Under the pieces are notes generated by a model that was not told the origin of the DNA, made no database searches, and was given only the letters and a program-made list of their open reading frames with translations. Made by a program: the position numbers and the translations under genes. A stretch of DNA of 64,000 nt from Prevotella sp. P2-180 (GTDB taxonomy: Bacteria; Bacteroidota; Bacteroidia; Bacteroidales; Bacteroidaceae), in NCBI RefSeq assembly GCF_002251435.1, contig NZ_NPJI01000023.1, forward strand, positions 1-64,000, given 5' to 3'. This document shows, piece after piece, positions 17,723 through 27,711 of the stretch (position 1 is its first letter; the number at the start of each line of letters is the position of its first letter).

Positions 17723-18703
17723 CTACTTAACCATACTGCCCTCAAGACCTTTCATTCCATTGAGAAAATCGGATACAGCCATGCGCTTCTTTCCTGCTAA
17801 CTGCACCTCCAATAGCCTCAACGCTGTAGATCCGCCACATGCCACAATGAGCTTTCGTCCGTCGACAAACATCGTTCCCGGTTCGGCGTTAAAGGACTTT
17901 TCCTCACGTGCTGCTGAATATATCTTCAGCACAGTGTCTTTGCCTCCTGGCAATGTGAGCATTGCCCATGCGCCAGGAACAGGACTCAGTCCGCGAATGA
18001 AGTCATACACTTGTTTGGCGGGTTTTGTCCAGTCAACGCGACATGTCTCCTTGAATATCTTCGGCGCAGACTTGAGTTGCTCACCAGAAGTAATCATCTC
18101 TTGCTGCGACATGGCATCTGGATGTCCGTCGGAGGCTATGATTTTTTCTATCGTCCGAAGACAAATATCGGCACCGAGACGCATAAGTCCGTCGTAGACA
18201 TTCTCCACGTTATAGTCGTCATGGATGTCGAACGGCAGTTGCATAATAACGCGACCTGTATCTATATCATGGTCGAGGAAGAATGTGGTGACGCCAGTGC
18301 GTGTCTCTCCGTTGATGATGGCCCAGTTGATGGGTGCTGCTCCACGATACTGTGGCAGCAGGGCTGCATGCACATTAAAGGTGCCGTATTCGGGCATATC
18401 CCACACCACTTCTGGAAGCATTCTGAATGCCACCACCACTTGCAGGTCGGCATTGAAGGAACGGAGCTGATGGAGAAAATTCTCATCCTTCATCTTCACG
18501 GGTTGAAGCACAGGCAAGTTATGTTCTATGGCATACTGCTTCACTGCCGAGGCTTGTAGCACACTGCCATGACGGCCAACGGGTTTGTCGGGTTGCGTGA
18601 CCACAGCCACCACATTATAGTCGTTACTTACGAGTGCGTCGAGTGTCTCGACAGCAAACTCGGGTGTTCCCATAAACACTATGCGTAAATCTTCTTTTTT
18701 CAT
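17723..18703 (-). CDS. fmt: Methionyl-tRNA formyltransferase
   Basis: It formylates initiator Met-tRNA with 10-formyl-THF. The N-terminal Rossmann-like domain starts LRIVFMGTPEFAVETL. The catalytic set is N110 and H112 (FNVHAALLPQYRGAAPINWAI) and the Asp of DHDIDTG. The C-terminal OB-like tRNA-binding domain starts about residue 210. It is 326 aa, slightly longer than E. coli Fmt. It follows the ClC gene by 24 bases on the same strand. The usual partner def is not nearby. Confidence 0.97.
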   Translation of the reverse strand: MKKEDLRIVFMGTPEFAVETLDALVSNDYNVVAVVTQPDKPVGRHGSVLQASAVKQYAIEHNLPVLQPVKMKDENFLHQLRSFNADLQVVVAFRMLPEVVWDMPEYGTFNVHAALLPQYRGAAPINWAIINGETRTGVTTFFLDHDIDTGRVIMQLPFDIHDDYNVENVYDGLMRLGADICLRTIEKIIASDGHPDAMSQQEMITSGEQLKSAPKIFKETCRVDWTKPAKQVYDFIRGLSPVPGAWAMLTLPGGKDTVLKIYSAAREEKSFNAEPGTMFVDGRKLIVACGGSTALRLLEVQLAGKKRMAVSDFLNGMKGLEGSMVK

Positions 18704-18727
18704 AATTGTATTTTGCTTGTCTACTTG

Positions 18728-20527
18728 TCAGTCTTGACTCATATCAGCCACCATCTTTCTATACATGCCATACATACGCTGGCGTGAGATGTAGCCTTTC
18801 AGATGCCGGTCGTGGTCGAGAACTGGAAGCCAGTCGGCATGTGTAAGGTCAAACACCTTCATCACGTCGGTCATAGGGGCATCGTCGTTAAGCACTGCTG
18901 ACGGCTGGGTCATAAGTTGTCGGGCCTTGAAATGATGGTATAGCTCTATGCGGAACACCACGTGACGAATTTTGGTAATGTCGATCTCACCTATCAGACT
19001 GCCTGCCGGGTCAACAACAGGCAAGAAACTGGTGCGGCTACGGCTTATCTTATGTACTATGGTGCCAAGCTCCATATCTGGATCTACAGCCAAATAGTTG
19101 CGGTCTATCACACTGTCGAGGCTCATAAGTGTAAGAATAGCATGGTCGGTATGGTGGGTGATTAGCTTTCCCTGCCTTGCCAGTCGCATACCATAGATGC
19201 TATGTGGTTCGAATATGTAGATGGTGAGATAAGAACATACACTCACTATCATAAGAGGCACTAAAAGGTTGTAACCTCCTGTAGTCTCGGCTATGAGGAA
19301 GATACCTGTGAGCGGAGCATGCATCACTCCCGACATCACGCCTGCCATGCCCAAAAGGGCAAAGTTTTTCTCTGGCACATATACACCTATATTATATATG
19401 TTCCACAAGCGGGCAAAAAGGAAACCGCTGAAGCATCCTATGAACAGACTGGGCGCAAACGTACCACCACAACCTCCACCACCATTGGTGGCCGAGGTGG
19501 CAAAAACCTTAAACAGAATTACCAAGGCTACATAGACCACAAGCATATTGGTCTCGCCAGCAAAAAGCGAATTGCTCATTACGCCATCCCAGTCGGCCTG
19601 TGTCTTTCCGTTGAGAAGAAGGTTTATCGACCTGTAGCCCTCGCCGAAAAGCGAAGGGAAAAGGAAGATGAGAAGGCTAAGGACACTACCACCAAGAAGC
19701 AGTTTCATGTAAGGCTTGTCTTTGAACTTGGCGAAGATGTTTTCGCAGAATGTCATCGTACGAATGAAATACAGGCTCACCAAACCGCAGAACACTCCAA
19801 GAAGTATGTTGGCAGGCACACGTTCCACTGGCCACTCTATGTCAAGATAAAAAGAGAACAGCGAGGTGGAGCCACGGAAGATGTAGGTGAAGCAGGTGGC
19901 GGTGACACAAGAGACAAGGATAGGAAGAAGAGATGCCATGGTGAGGTCGATCATCAGCACTTCAAGTGTGAACACCAAGCCTGCTATGGGAGCTTTGAAG
20001 ATGCCTGATATGGCACCTGCGGCACCACAGCCCACAAGAAGCATAAGCGTCTTGTTGTCCATGTGGAAGAGCTTGCCTAAATTGGATCCTATGGCAGAAC
20101 CTGTGAGCACAATAGGAGCCTCAGCTCCTACAGAGCCTCCAAAACCGATGGTGATGCCTGACGCTACCACCGACGACCAGCAGTTATGTCCTCTCAATCT
20201 GCTTCTCTTGCTACTTATGGCATAAAGAATGCGGGTAATGCCATGGCTGATGTTGTCTTTCACAATATATCTCACAAAGAGCGATGTGAAGAAGATACCC
20301 ACAACGGGATAGACGAGGTAGAGCCAGTTGGCACCAGTCTTGTCGAATGAGCTGGTCAGAAGGGCCGCAATCTGGTTGATGACCCAGTGAAGCACAAATG
20401 CAGCAATGGCGGAGAAGAAACCTACTAGGAAGGCAAGTGCAAGAACAAAAGCCCTTTCGCTGACATGTTCCTCACGCCAGCGGCAGAACCGTCTGAAAAG
20501 TCCTTCCTTTGTATTTGTTTCAATCAT
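18728..20527 (-). CDS. ClC-family chloride channel/antiporter with CBS domains
   Basis: An inner-membrane anion transporter. The first 430 or so residues contain the ClC signatures: GFGGSVGAEAPIV (gating Glu equivalent at E136), GAAGAISGIFKAPIAGLVF, and GGGGCGGTFAPSLFIG. Residues about 455-595 hold a pair of CBS domains that probably sense nucleotides. The first selectivity motif reads GSVGAEAP rather than the common GSEGP form. It is 599 aa. It starts 2 bases after the tsaC stop, so translation is tightly linked to tsaC. Confidence 0.93.
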   Translation of the reverse strand: MIETNTKEGLFRRFCRWREEHVSERAFVLALAFLVGFFSAIAAFVLHWVINQIAALLTSSFDKTGANWLYLVYPVVGIFFTSLFVRYIVKDNISHGITRILYAISSKRSRLRGHNCWSSVVASGITIGFGGSVGAEAPIVLTGSAIGSNLGKLFHMDNKTLMLLVGCGAAGAISGIFKAPIAGLVFTLEVLMIDLTMASLLPILVSCVTATCFTYIFRGSTSLFSFYLDIEWPVERVPANILLGVFCGLVSLYFIRTMTFCENIFAKFKDKPYMKLLLGGSVLSLLIFLFPSLFGEGYRSINLLLNGKTQADWDGVMSNSLFAGETNMLVVYVALVILFKVFATSATNGGGGCGGTFAPSLFIGCFSGFLFARLWNIYNIGVYVPEKNFALLGMAGVMSGVMHAPLTGIFLIAETTGGYNLLVPLMIVSVCSYLTIYIFEPHSIYGMRLARQGKLITHHTDHAILTLMSLDSVIDRNYLAVDPDMELGTIVHKISRSRTSFLPVVDPAGSLIGEIDITKIRHVVFRIELYHHFKARQLMTQPSAVLNDDAPMTDVMKVFDLTHADWLPVLDHDRHLKGYISRQRMYGMYRKMVADMSQD

Positions 20528-20529
20528 GT

Positions 20530-21099
20530 TTATTTTCTTATTATCTCCACTTCACCGCCTTTGCCAAGTTTGATGATGCTTGATGGGCGGTGTGGTTTGT
20601 GTTCCTGTCGGCGGGTCCAGCAGACATAGTCCACTGCGTCGATTATTTCCTGTGAAATGTCGCAATAGTTTTGGGCCGTTGGTTCGCCGGAGATGTTGGC
20701 CGACGTTGATACGATAGCCTTCTGAAACCGATAGCACAAAGACTTTGAGAATGCCTCCTGGGTGATGCGTATTCCTATGCTCCCGTCAGCGGCTACGAGA
20801 TTAGGCGCAAGATTTACTGCCTCGTCGAGAATGACGGTGGTGGGTTTGTCGACACAGTCAAACAGTTCCCATGCCACCGATGGTACATTGCGCACATAGC
20901 GCTGGAGTCGGGCGTCGCTGTCTACAAGGCAGATAAGAGCCTTTGAGTCTTCACGGCGCTTTATCTTATACACCCTGGCCACGGCATCTGCATTTGTAGC
21001 ATCGCATCCTATGCCCCAGACAGTGTCTGTCGGATAAAGTATCACCCCACCACGTCTCAACACTTCTACGGCGTTTTTTATGTCATCTTCTGTTTTCAT
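20530..21099 (-). CDS. tsaC: L-threonylcarbamoyladenylate synthase
   Basis: This YrdC/Sua5-type enzyme makes threonylcarbamoyl-AMP from threonine, bicarbonate and ATP for t6A37 of ANN-decoding tRNAs. Motifs seen: GGVILYPTDTVWGIGCDATN, KRREDSKAL, and STSANISGEPTA. The protein is 189 aa, the short TsaC form without the Sua5 extension. It sits between prfC (34 bases upstream) and the ClC gene. Confidence 0.95.
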   Translation of the reverse strand: MKTEDDIKNAVEVLRRGGVILYPTDTVWGIGCDATNADAVARVYKIKRREDSKALICLVDSDARLQRYVRNVPSVAWELFDCVDKPTTVILDEAVNLAPNLVAADGSIGIRITQEAFSKSLCYRFQKAIVSTSANISGEPTAQNYCDISQEIIDAVDYVCWTRRQEHKPHRPSSIIKLGKGGEVEIIRK

Positions 21100-21133
21100 T
21101 GTCGGTAAATAATTCTTCTCTCTATTCTTATAA

Positions 21134-22702
21134 TCAAAACTCGCTCGTAAAATGGAACTTGATATGCTTGAAGTCTTCCTGAGCCATGCTCAAGACATAA
21201 CCACTGTCGGCAAGAAACACATCACGACCATCCTTATCCTTTGCCATATACTGATACTTGCGCTTCTTGAAATTCTCCAGTTCAGCCTCGTCGTCACTCT
21301 CTATCCAGCAAGCTTTATACAGATGAACTGGCTCCCAACGGCACTTCGCATTATACTCGTTTTCAAGACGATACTGTATGACCTCAAACTGCAACTGACC
21401 CACTGTGCCAACAATCTTTCTTCCATTAAACTGATTGACAAACAACTGTGCCACACCTTCGTCCATGAGCTGGTCGATACCTTTCTGAAGTTGTTTTGCC
21501 TTCATCGGGTCGTCATTCTCAATATATTTAAATAACTCTGGAGAAAAGCTGGGCAGACCGCGGAAATGAAGCTGTTCGCCATCAGTAAGGGTGTCGCCGA
21601 TCTTGAATATCCCATTGTCGGGAAGACCAACGATGTCGCCTGGCCATGCCTCGTCGATAGTGCTCTTACGCTGTGCCATAAACTGCGTTGGCGAAGAAAA
21701 TCTCACAGTCTTTCCCTGACGCACATGGAGATATGGCTTGTTACGCTCGAACTTGCCGCTGCACACTTTGCAGAAGGCGATGCATGAGCGGTGATTGGGG
21801 TCGATATTGGCTGTGATTTTGAATATGAAACCTGTGAACTTCTTCTCCTCGGGGTCTACCATGCGCTCCTCGGCCTTTGTGGGGCGAGGACTGGGGGCTA
21901 TCTCCACGAAACAGTTGAGAAGTTCCTCGACTCCGAAATTGTTAAGTGCAGAACCGAAAAACACTGGAGCTACCTCGGCTTTCCTGTACGACTCGATGTC
22001 AAACTCAGGATAAACGCCATCAACAAGTTCAAGGTCGTCGCGCAGCTTTGTGGCATCAGCCTCTCCTACATGACTATCCAGCTGATCGCTATTGATGTCT
22101 ACCTCCACTTTTTCGGTCACACGTTGCTTGTCGGGTGTGAAAAGATCGAGTTTACCTTCATATATATTGTAAACACCCTTGAACTTTACACCCTGATTGA
22201 TAGGCCAACTAAGCGGTCGGACTTTGATTTCCAGTTCCTGTTCCAATTCATCAAGCAGGTCAAACGGGTCGCGTCCTTCACGGTCCATCTTATTGATGAA
22301 GATGATGACTGGTGTGTTACGCATTCGGCATACAGTCATGAGTTTGCGTGTCTGAGTCTCCACACCCTTTGCTCCATCTACGACAATAATGGCTGAGTCG
22401 ACAGCAGTGAGGGTACGGAAGGTGTCTTCAGCAAAATCCTGGTGACCTGGAGTGTCGAGAATGTTCACCTTATAGTCTTTGTAGTCGAATTCCATGACAC
22501 TGGTAGACACAGAGATACCACGTTGCTTTTCTATGTCCATCCAGTCAGAAGTGGCGGTCTTTCTTATCTTGTTACTTTTTACTGCACCAGCCACCTGTAT
22601 TTGTCCACCGAAGAGAAGAAACTTCTCTGTAAGAGTGGTTTTTCCGGCATCCGGGTGAGATATAATAGCAAATGTCCTTCTTCTTTCTATTTCCTTACTC
22701 AT
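21134..22702 (-). CDS. prfC: Peptide chain release factor 3
   Basis: RF3 is a translational GTPase that recycles RF1/RF2 after termination. G1 is [13 protein letters not shown]2 lies near [13 protein letters not shown]3 is DTPGHQDF and G4 is [11 protein letters not shown]. An EF-G-like domain II and the RF3 C-terminal domain ([21 protein letters not shown]) follow. At 522 aa the length is typical. The start is 4 bases after the rfbD stop. Confidence 0.97.
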   Translation of the reverse strand: MSKEIERRRTFAIISHPDAGKTTLTEKFLLFGGQIQVAGAVKSNKIRKTATSDWMDIEKQRGISVSTSVMEFDYKDYKVNILDTPGHQDFAEDTFRTLTAVDSAIIVVDGAKGVETQTRKLMTVCRMRNTPVIIFINKMDREGRDPFDLLDELEQELEIKVRPLSWPINQGVKFKGVYNIYEGKLDLFTPDKQRVTEKVEVDINSDQLDSHVGEADATKLRDDLELVDGVYPEFDIESYRKAEVAPVFFGSALNNFGVEELLNCFVEIAPSPRPTKAEERMVDPEEKKFTGFIFKITANIDPNHRSCIAFCKVCSGKFERNKPYLHVRQGKTVRFSSPTQFMAQRKSTIDEAWPGDIVGLPDNGIFKIGDTLTDGEQLHFRGLPSFSPELFKYIENDDPMKAKQLQKGIDQLMDEGVAQLFVNQFNGRKIVGTVGQLQFEVIQYRLENEYNAKCRWEPVHLYKACWIESDDEAELENFKKRKYQYMAKDKDGRDVFLADSGYVLSMAQEDFKHIKFHFTSEF

Positions 22703-22706
22703 AGTG

Positions 22707-23558
22707 TTATTTCAGTTTTTCAATACACTTAGCCAACGACTCTTCCCAATATGGAATTTCAATATCATATGTCTGCTTTATCTTTGTCTTGTCGAGCACA
22801 CTATATGCCGGGCGATTGGCTGGTGTGGGATATTCGCTTGTGTGCAGAGGGCGCACATGGCATGTGGTGATGCCTGCGATACGATGGATGGCCTTAGTGA
22901 AGTCATACCAACTGATGACGCCTTCGTTGGAGAAATGATATACTCCTGGCACGATGCCTTTCTCTATGGCAGTCATAATGGCCATGGCGAGATCGCCAGC
23001 ATATGTCGGTGTTCCTATCTGGTCGAATATCACTCCCAGCTGTTGCTTCTCCTTTCCAAGTCTGAGCATAGTCTTGACAAAGTTGTTGCCGAATGTACTA
23101 TAGAGCCATGCTGTACGAATAATCATTGCACGACTGCAGAATTTCTGCACTCCCAGTTCTCCGGCAAGTTTTGTGCTTCCGTACACGCTATCAGGTGAAG
23201 GAGTGTCGTCTTCTCTATAAGGAGTGTGTGCCTTTCCGTTAAAAACATAGTCGGTAGACACTTGTATGATCCATCCTCCTCGTTTTTCAACAGCGGCAGC
23301 AAGATAAGCGGGAGCCACTGTATTGAGCGATGTGCACAATTCTTTTGAGCTTTCAGCCTTGTCTACTGCCGTATATGCAGCACAGTTTACGATGCCGTCA
23401 ATTTCGTTGTCGGCCACAAAGCTCTCGATGGCAGCCTGGTCGGTGATGTCGAGTTCTGCCACATCGGTATTATAAAACTGATGTTGTGGATAGTTTTTTT
23501 CCAGCAACTGCATTTCGTTGCCTAATTGTCCATTGCAGCCTGTAATCAGTATGTTCAT
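22707..23558 (-). CDS. rfbD: dTDP-4-dehydrorhamnose reductase
   Basis: It performs the last step of dTDP-L-rhamnose synthesis, reducing dTDP-6-deoxy-L-lyxo-4-hexulose with NAD(P)H. The SDR fold shows [42 protein letters not shown] and the catalytic YGSTK. It is 283 aa, a normal size. rfbA, rfbB and rfbC are not in this window; the gene is embedded in a housekeeping run instead of an O-antigen cluster. Confidence 0.95.
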   Translation of the reverse strand: MNILITGCNGQLGNEMQLLEKNYPQHQFYNTDVAELDITDQAAIESFVADNEIDGIVNCAAYTAVDKAESSKELCTSLNTVAPAYLAAAVEKRGGWIIQVSTDYVFNGKAHTPYREDDTPSPDSVYGSTKLAGELGVQKFCSRAMIIRTAWLYSTFGNNFVKTMLRLGKEKQQLGVIFDQIGTPTYAGDLAMAIMTAIEKGIVPGVYHFSNEGVISWYDFTKAIHRIAGITTCHVRPLHTSEYPTPANRPAYSVLDKTKIKQTYDIEIPYWEESLAKCIEKLK

Positions 23559-23597
23559 ATTGTTTGTTATATTTATTTAAGTTTCGAAAATCTTGAT

Positions 23598-24140
23598 TTA
23601 AAACTCCAGTCCTTCGCTTTTGTCCTTGAAATAGTAGTCGTTGAGCATTCCTATCAAAGTTGAAATTTCCTTAACAGCATGTGCTGTGTCGGGACTGATA
23701 TCTTTTTTCTGCAAACGTAGCATCATCACCCCATAAAGGGAGTTGAAACAAGTTTCTATCTCGTTTTCCTCCTTTACAGCACCCCTGTTTCTCAGTTCCA
23801 CAATATAAGGAAGCACCTTATAATATTCTGAGGAATAGAACGGGAACTTTGTGCTACCTAAGAGTTGGGCGTGAAGGTCTTCAAGCATCAAGAGTGTTGC
23901 CTTGTTCACCTGAAGATGTCCTTTTTCTCTGCATCCCTCCTCGTTCATCATCCTAATGAGATTGCCAAACCAGTCGGCCTCATCTTCCTTTTGTTCGTCT
24001 GTATAGTCAAACTTTTCGATATACTCACGGCGTATTCTCGAGAGCGAGCATCCAAAAGCCCTAATTGTGTCCTCCACCTGCCACATGTACAAGATATACT
24101 CGGCAATATTTGTTTTTCTTAATTCCTGTGCAATAAACAT
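23598..24140 (-). CDS. DUF4924 family protein
   Basis: A 180-residue, helix-rich soluble protein found across Bacteroidota, with the conserved opening MFIAQELRKTNIAEYILYMW. Its function is unknown. The earlier in-frame ATG at 24218 overlaps the LysE gene and adds a non-conserved extension, so ATG 24140 is preferred. No signal peptide or membrane segment is seen. It lies 20 bases after the LysE gene and upstream of rfbD. Confidence 0.85.
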   Translation of the reverse strand: MFIAQELRKTNIAEYILYMWQVEDTIRAFGCSLSRIRREYIEKFDYTDEQKEDEADWFGNLIRMMNEEGCREKGHLQVNKATLLMLEDLHAQLLGSTKFPFYSSEYYKVLPYIVELRNRGAVKEENEIETCFNSLYGVMMLRLQKKDISPDTAHAVKEISTLIGMLNDYYFKDKSEGLEF

Positions 24141-24160
24141 TCTAACTAAAAAATAATTTT

Positions 24161-24829
24161 TTACTTGAAAAATCTGTAAAGGTTTGTCACTGTTCCCAAA
24201 AACATAATGATGGAGCACAAGACCACCACCGACCCGATAAACTGGTTGATGATTTTAATACCGTTGGCATCAAATTTTCCTCGTATCTTGTCGATGAGCC
24301 ATGTAAGCCCATACCACCAAAGCAATGCTCCGAACACTATGCTTAGGAAGCCTACAAACATCTCAAAAGGATGATTGGGCATGACAAACGCAAACTGGGC
24401 ATAGCAGGCGAGGAAGAGGAATATGATGAGCGGATTAGAGAATGTGACTAGAAAAGCGGTGACCCCATTGTGCCATAACGTACCTTTTCCATTGCCCGAG
24501 TTGTGAATTTTCTTCGTTGGATCCGAACGATAGGTGTACAATCCGAACAACAACAGCATAATGCTACCCACAATCTGTAGATACATCTTCGTTTGCTGGT
24601 TGCTCAACACATCCATCACATAGCTCATGCCATAACCTGTAATGGCAGCATATATCATGTCGCTTACAGCAGCACCGATACCTGTGATAAACCCATACCA
24701 TCTGCCTTTGTTCAGCGTCCGCTGGACACAAAGCACTCCCACCGGCCCCATTGGAGCCGATGCGATTATTCCGATTAACATCCCCTTAGAGATGAAATTC
24801 AATATGTCTATATGTATTTGAAACGGCAT
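24161..24829 (-). CDS. LysE-family amino acid exporter
   Basis: A 222-residue inner-membrane protein with about six helices and the LysE-family N-terminal signature GIIASAPMGPVGVLCVQRTL. Members export basic or neutral amino acids by proton exchange. The substrate is not readable here. It is the first gene of the long minus-strand run ending at rpe, and is preceded by its own near-consensus promoter box 8 bases from the ATG. Confidence 0.88.
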   Translation of the reverse strand: MPFQIHIDILNFISKGMLIGIIASAPMGPVGVLCVQRTLNKGRWYGFITGIGAAVSDMIYAAITGYGMSYVMDVLSNQQTKMYLQIVGSIMLLLFGLYTYRSDPTKKIHNSGNGKGTLWHNGVTAFLVTFSNPLIIFLFLACYAQFAFVMPNHPFEMFVGFLSIVFGALLWWYGLTWLIDKIRGKFDANGIKIINQFIGSVVVLCSIIMFLGTVTNLYRFFK

Positions 24830-24837
24830 AACGACTG

Positions 24838-24845
24838 CAAAATTG
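24838..24845 (-). promoter_or_regulatory. Near-consensus -7 box for the LysE gene
   Basis: CAATTTTG on the minus strand, one base off TAnnTTTG, 8 bases from ATG 24829. It would give a very short leader. Confidence 0.45.
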
Positions 24846-24908
24846 CAAATTTTTTGCTAAACACACAAGTTTTTTGCCCAAAATCTTTGAATAATCGCAT
24901 ATTTTTTC

Positions 24909-24916
24909 TAACTTTG
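24909..24916 (+). promoter_or_regulatory. -7 box for the ROK kinase operon
   Basis: TAACTTTG with TTTG at 24886-24889, a 19-base spacing: a full Bacteroidota promoter. The ATG at 24957 is 40 bases downstream. Confidence 0.78.
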
Positions 24917-24956
24917 CCGTCGAAAACATAGAACTATATCAAAAATTTATCAAATA

Positions 24957-25937
24957 ATGAACGCGCAACCTGTTATGAAGCCGTACGTAATCGGCTTGGA
25001 TCTGGGAGGTACTAACTCAGTATTCGGAATTGTGGATAGTCGTGGAGACATCAAAGCCACCACTGCCATCAAGACACAAATTTACGACAACGTGGATGAT
25101 TATGTCAACGCGTCTATCGACGCACTTCAGATAATCATCGACCAAGTGGGAGGAATCGAAAAGATCAAAGCAATGGGCATTGGTGCTCCTAACGCTAACT
25201 ACTACAATGGATGCATAGAGCATGCTCCTAACCTTGTTTGGGGAAAAGGTGTCGTGCCACTTGCAAAGATGTTCAGCGACAGACTCGGCATTCCTGTTGC
25301 CATGACCAACGACGCCAATGCAGCTGCTATCGGTGAAATGGCATACGGAGTGGCAAGAGGTATGAAAAACTTTATCGTGATTACTCTCGGTACGGGTGTA
25401 GGTTCTGGTATCGTAATCAACGGACAGCTCGTTTACGGTAGCGACGGAATGGCAGGAGAGCTCGGACACGTGACAATGGTTAGAGGCAAAGATGGAAGAT
25501 TATGTGGATGCGGACGCACTGGATGTCTCGAAGCATACTGTTCGGCTACTGGCGTGGCACGCACCGCACGAGAAATACTATCAAAAACTGACGAGCCTTC
25601 GCTCTTAAGAGAAATCAATCCAGATAACATCACTTCGCTCGACGTGAGCATCGCTGCTGGAAAGGGAGACAAAATAGCTAACGAGATATTCCAGTTCACA
25701 GGAAAAATGCTCGGTGAGGCTTGCTGCGACTTCGCCGCATTCAGCAGTCCCGAAGCTTTCATCTTCTTCGGAGGACTCGTAAAGGCTGGTGACCTCATCA
25801 TGAACCCTATAAAAGAGGCTTATGACGCTCACGTACAAGAAATATTCAAGGGAAAAGCCCAATTCCTCATTAGCGGACTCGACGGAGCTTCGGCTGCTGT
25901 GCTAGGAGCAAGTGCTATCGGTTGGGACATACAATAA
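24957..25937 (+). CDS. ROK-family glucokinase
   Basis: An ATP-dependent hexokinase, probably making glucose-6-phosphate. The N-terminal phosphate loop is IGLDLGGTNSVFGI. The catalytic NDANAAAIGE and the ROK signature LGTGVGSGIV...GELGHV are present, and the zinc motif CGCGRTGCLEAYCS is intact. It lacks the HTH of ROK repressors, so it is a kinase and not a regulator. It is 326 aa. ATG 24957 is used; ATG 24972 (MKPYVIG) is a close alternative. A strong hairpin follows. Confidence 0.92.
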   Translation: MNAQPVMKPYVIGLDLGGTNSVFGIVDSRGDIKATTAIKTQIYDNVDDYVNASIDALQIIIDQVGGIEKIKAMGIGAPNANYYNGCIEHAPNLVWGKGVVPLAKMFSDRLGIPVAMTNDANAAAIGEMAYGVARGMKNFIVITLGTGVGSGIVINGQLVYGSDGMAGELGHVTMVRGKDGRLCGCGRTGCLEAYCSATGVARTAREILSKTDEPSLLREINPDNITSLDVSIAAGKGDKIANEIFQFTGKMLGEACCDFAAFSSPEAFIFFGGLVKAGDLIMNPIKEAYDAHVQEIFKGKAQFLISGLDGASAAVLGASAIGWDIQ

Positions 25938-25956
25938 ACCAACTTGTAAGAATCAG

Positions 25957-26009
25957 AAATCCCTCGCAGCGTGAAAACTATTATCTTGTTGTCACGATGC
26001 GAGGGATTT
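25957..26009 (+). terminator. Hairpin between the ROK kinase and truA
   Basis: A perfect 12-bp inverted repeat (AAATCCCTCGCA 25957-25968, TGCGAGGGATTT 25998-26009) with an inner CGTGA/TCACG. Only TATA follows, so it may be a partial terminator or an mRNA processing or stability element within the operon. Confidence 0.6.
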
Positions 26010-26024
26010 ATACAAATATTATTG

Positions 26025-26753
26025 ATGAGATATTTCATAACACTCGCATACGACGGAACTGACTTCCACGGATGGCAAATACAGCCAAATGGCAACTCTG
26101 TACAGGAAGAACTGCAAAAAGCGCTCTCTACACTCATGAGACAACCTATGGAAGTGGTGGGCGCAGGAAGAACCGACGCGGGAGTACATGCACGAAAGAT
26201 GGTGGCTCACTTTGACAGTGATAGCGACGTGGACTGCCAACAGTTGGCTTATCGACTTAACAGAATGGTGCCACGGTCAATAGCCATATATAAAATAGAA
26301 AATGTGACTGACGATATGCATGCCCGTTTCAGCGCAAAACGACGCACTTACCGATATTTTGTCCACACACACAAAAACCCCTTTCTAAGACATTACTCCT
26401 ACCAACTGCCATATTCTCTTGACTTCAACAAGATGAATAAGGCGGCCTGCATACTTAAAGAGTATTCTGACTTCGGAGCTTTCTGTAAAAGCCATTCTGA
26501 CGTGAAGACCACGATATGCAAGGTGACAGAAGCCAAATGGCATCAGACTTCGCCATGCGAGTGGTATTTTGAAATAAGTGCCGACAGATTTCTGAGAAAC
26601 ATGGTAAGAGCCGTAGTAGGAACACTAATCGATGTAGGACGGAGTAGACTCTCGATTGAAGATTTCAGAGGTGTGATAGAAGGCAGGAAACGAACTGCCG
26701 CAGGAGAATCAATGCCAGGCAACGCCTTGTTTCTCGAGAATGTAGAGTATTAG
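26025..26753 (+). CDS. truA: tRNA pseudouridine(38-40) synthase
   Basis: TruA converts U38-U40 of the anticodon arm to pseudouridine. Motifs: AYDGTDFHGWQ, the catalytic Asp in VGAGRTDAGVHARKMVAHFD, RRTYRYFV, and DRFLRNMVRAVVGTLIDVG. The start ATG 26025 (MRYFITLAYDG, 242 aa) lies just after the hairpin; the upstream ATG at 25971 falls inside the hairpin and is rejected. Confidence 0.97.
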   Translation: MRYFITLAYDGTDFHGWQIQPNGNSVQEELQKALSTLMRQPMEVVGAGRTDAGVHARKMVAHFDSDSDVDCQQLAYRLNRMVPRSIAIYKIENVTDDMHARFSAKRRTYRYFVHTHKNPFLRHYSYQLPYSLDFNKMNKAACILKEYSDFGAFCKSHSDVKTTICKVTEAKWHQTSPCEWYFEISADRFLRNMVRAVVGTLIDVGRSRLSIEDFRGVIEGRKRTAAGESMPGNALFLENVEY

Positions 26754-26771
26754 TTTTTGAAGTTAAGAGTT

Positions 26772-27692
26772 ATGTGGTTAATATTAGCATTTCTTTCTGC
26801 CGCTTTGCTCGGCTTTTATGATTCGTTTAAGAAAAAGGCTCTGGAAGGCAACGCCGTGATACCAATATTGTTTCTGAACACGTTGTTCTCGTCGCTCATC
26901 TTCCTGCCGTTCATCATTGTAAGCTACACAACAGACGCTCTTGACGGAAGCCTATTTCATGTAGCAAGCGGTGGCTGGGAAACTCATAAATATATAGTGC
27001 TGAAAAGCTTTATCGTATTGAGTAGCTGGATATTAGGCTATTTCGGAATGAAACACTTGCCGCTAACCATTGTGGGACCTATAAATGCCACTCGCCCCGT
27101 AATGGTACTCGTGGGAGCACTGCTGATATTTGGAGAAAGGCTCAACATATGGCAATGGCTCGGTGTGGCATTGGCTGTGATATCGTTTTTCATGCTTAGC
27201 CGAAGCGGAAAAAAAGAGGGAATAGACTTCAAGCGCGACCACTGGATATGGATGATAGTGGGTGCCGCTCTATTAGGAGCCGTAAGCGGACTATACGACA
27301 AATATCTCATGGCCTCACCGGCAGATGGAGGAGTGGGACTCGACAAAATGATAGTACAGAGCTGGTATAACATCTACCAATGCTTCATGATGGGTGCCAT
27401 GCTTTTATTGTTGTGGTGGCCAAACAGAAAGAATACAACTCCGTTTAGATGGCACTGGTGCATTGTGTTCATTAGCATCTTCCTCTCAGCCGCCGACTTC
27501 GTTTACTTCTACTCGCTGTCGTTACCTGGTGCCATGATTAGTATAGTATCGATGATTAGGCGTGGTAGCGTGGTGGTGAGTTTCCTTTTCGCAGCCTTAG
27601 CATTCCACGAAAAAAACCTAAAGTCCAAGGTGGTCGACCTCGCGCTTGTACTCCTGGGTATGGTTTGTCTCTATATAGGGTCAAGGAGTTAA
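26772..27692 (+). CDS. EamA/DMT-family transporter
   Basis: An inner-membrane protein of 306 aa with about ten helices in two EamA repeats (about 1-145 and 155-300). GPINATRPVMVLVGALLIFGERLNIWQWLGV closes the first repeat. Drug/metabolite transporters of this family export small metabolites; the substrate is unknown. A TTG at 26757 is in frame but the ATG at 26772 is more likely. It lies between truA and nfeD on one strand. Confidence 0.85.
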   Translation: MWLILAFLSAALLGFYDSFKKKALEGNAVIPILFLNTLFSSLIFLPFIIVSYTTDALDGSLFHVASGGWETHKYIVLKSFIVLSSWILGYFGMKHLPLTIVGPINATRPVMVLVGALLIFGERLNIWQWLGVALAVISFFMLSRSGKKEGIDFKRDHWIWMIVGAALLGAVSGLYDKYLMASPADGGVGLDKMIVQSWYNIYQCFMMGAMLLLLWWPNRKNTTPFRWHWCIVFISIFLSAADFVYFYSLSLPGAMISIVSMIRRGSVVVSFLFAALAFHEKNLKSKVVDLALVLLGMVCLYIGSRS

Positions 27693-27711
27693 ATAATTAA
27701 AGAGTTAAAAT

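Noticed and set aside
22707..23558. Start of an O-antigen or dTDP-rhamnose cluster at rfbD
   Set aside because: The neighbours are prfC, DUF4924 and a LysE exporter; rfbA, rfbB and rfbC are not present.
24957..25937. ROK-family transcriptional repressor
   Set aside because: It lacks an N-terminal helix-turn-helix and has the full kinase motifs.
25971..26024. An N-terminal extension of truA
   Set aside because: It is encoded by the hairpin after the ROK kinase gene, and the conserved TruA start is at 26025.
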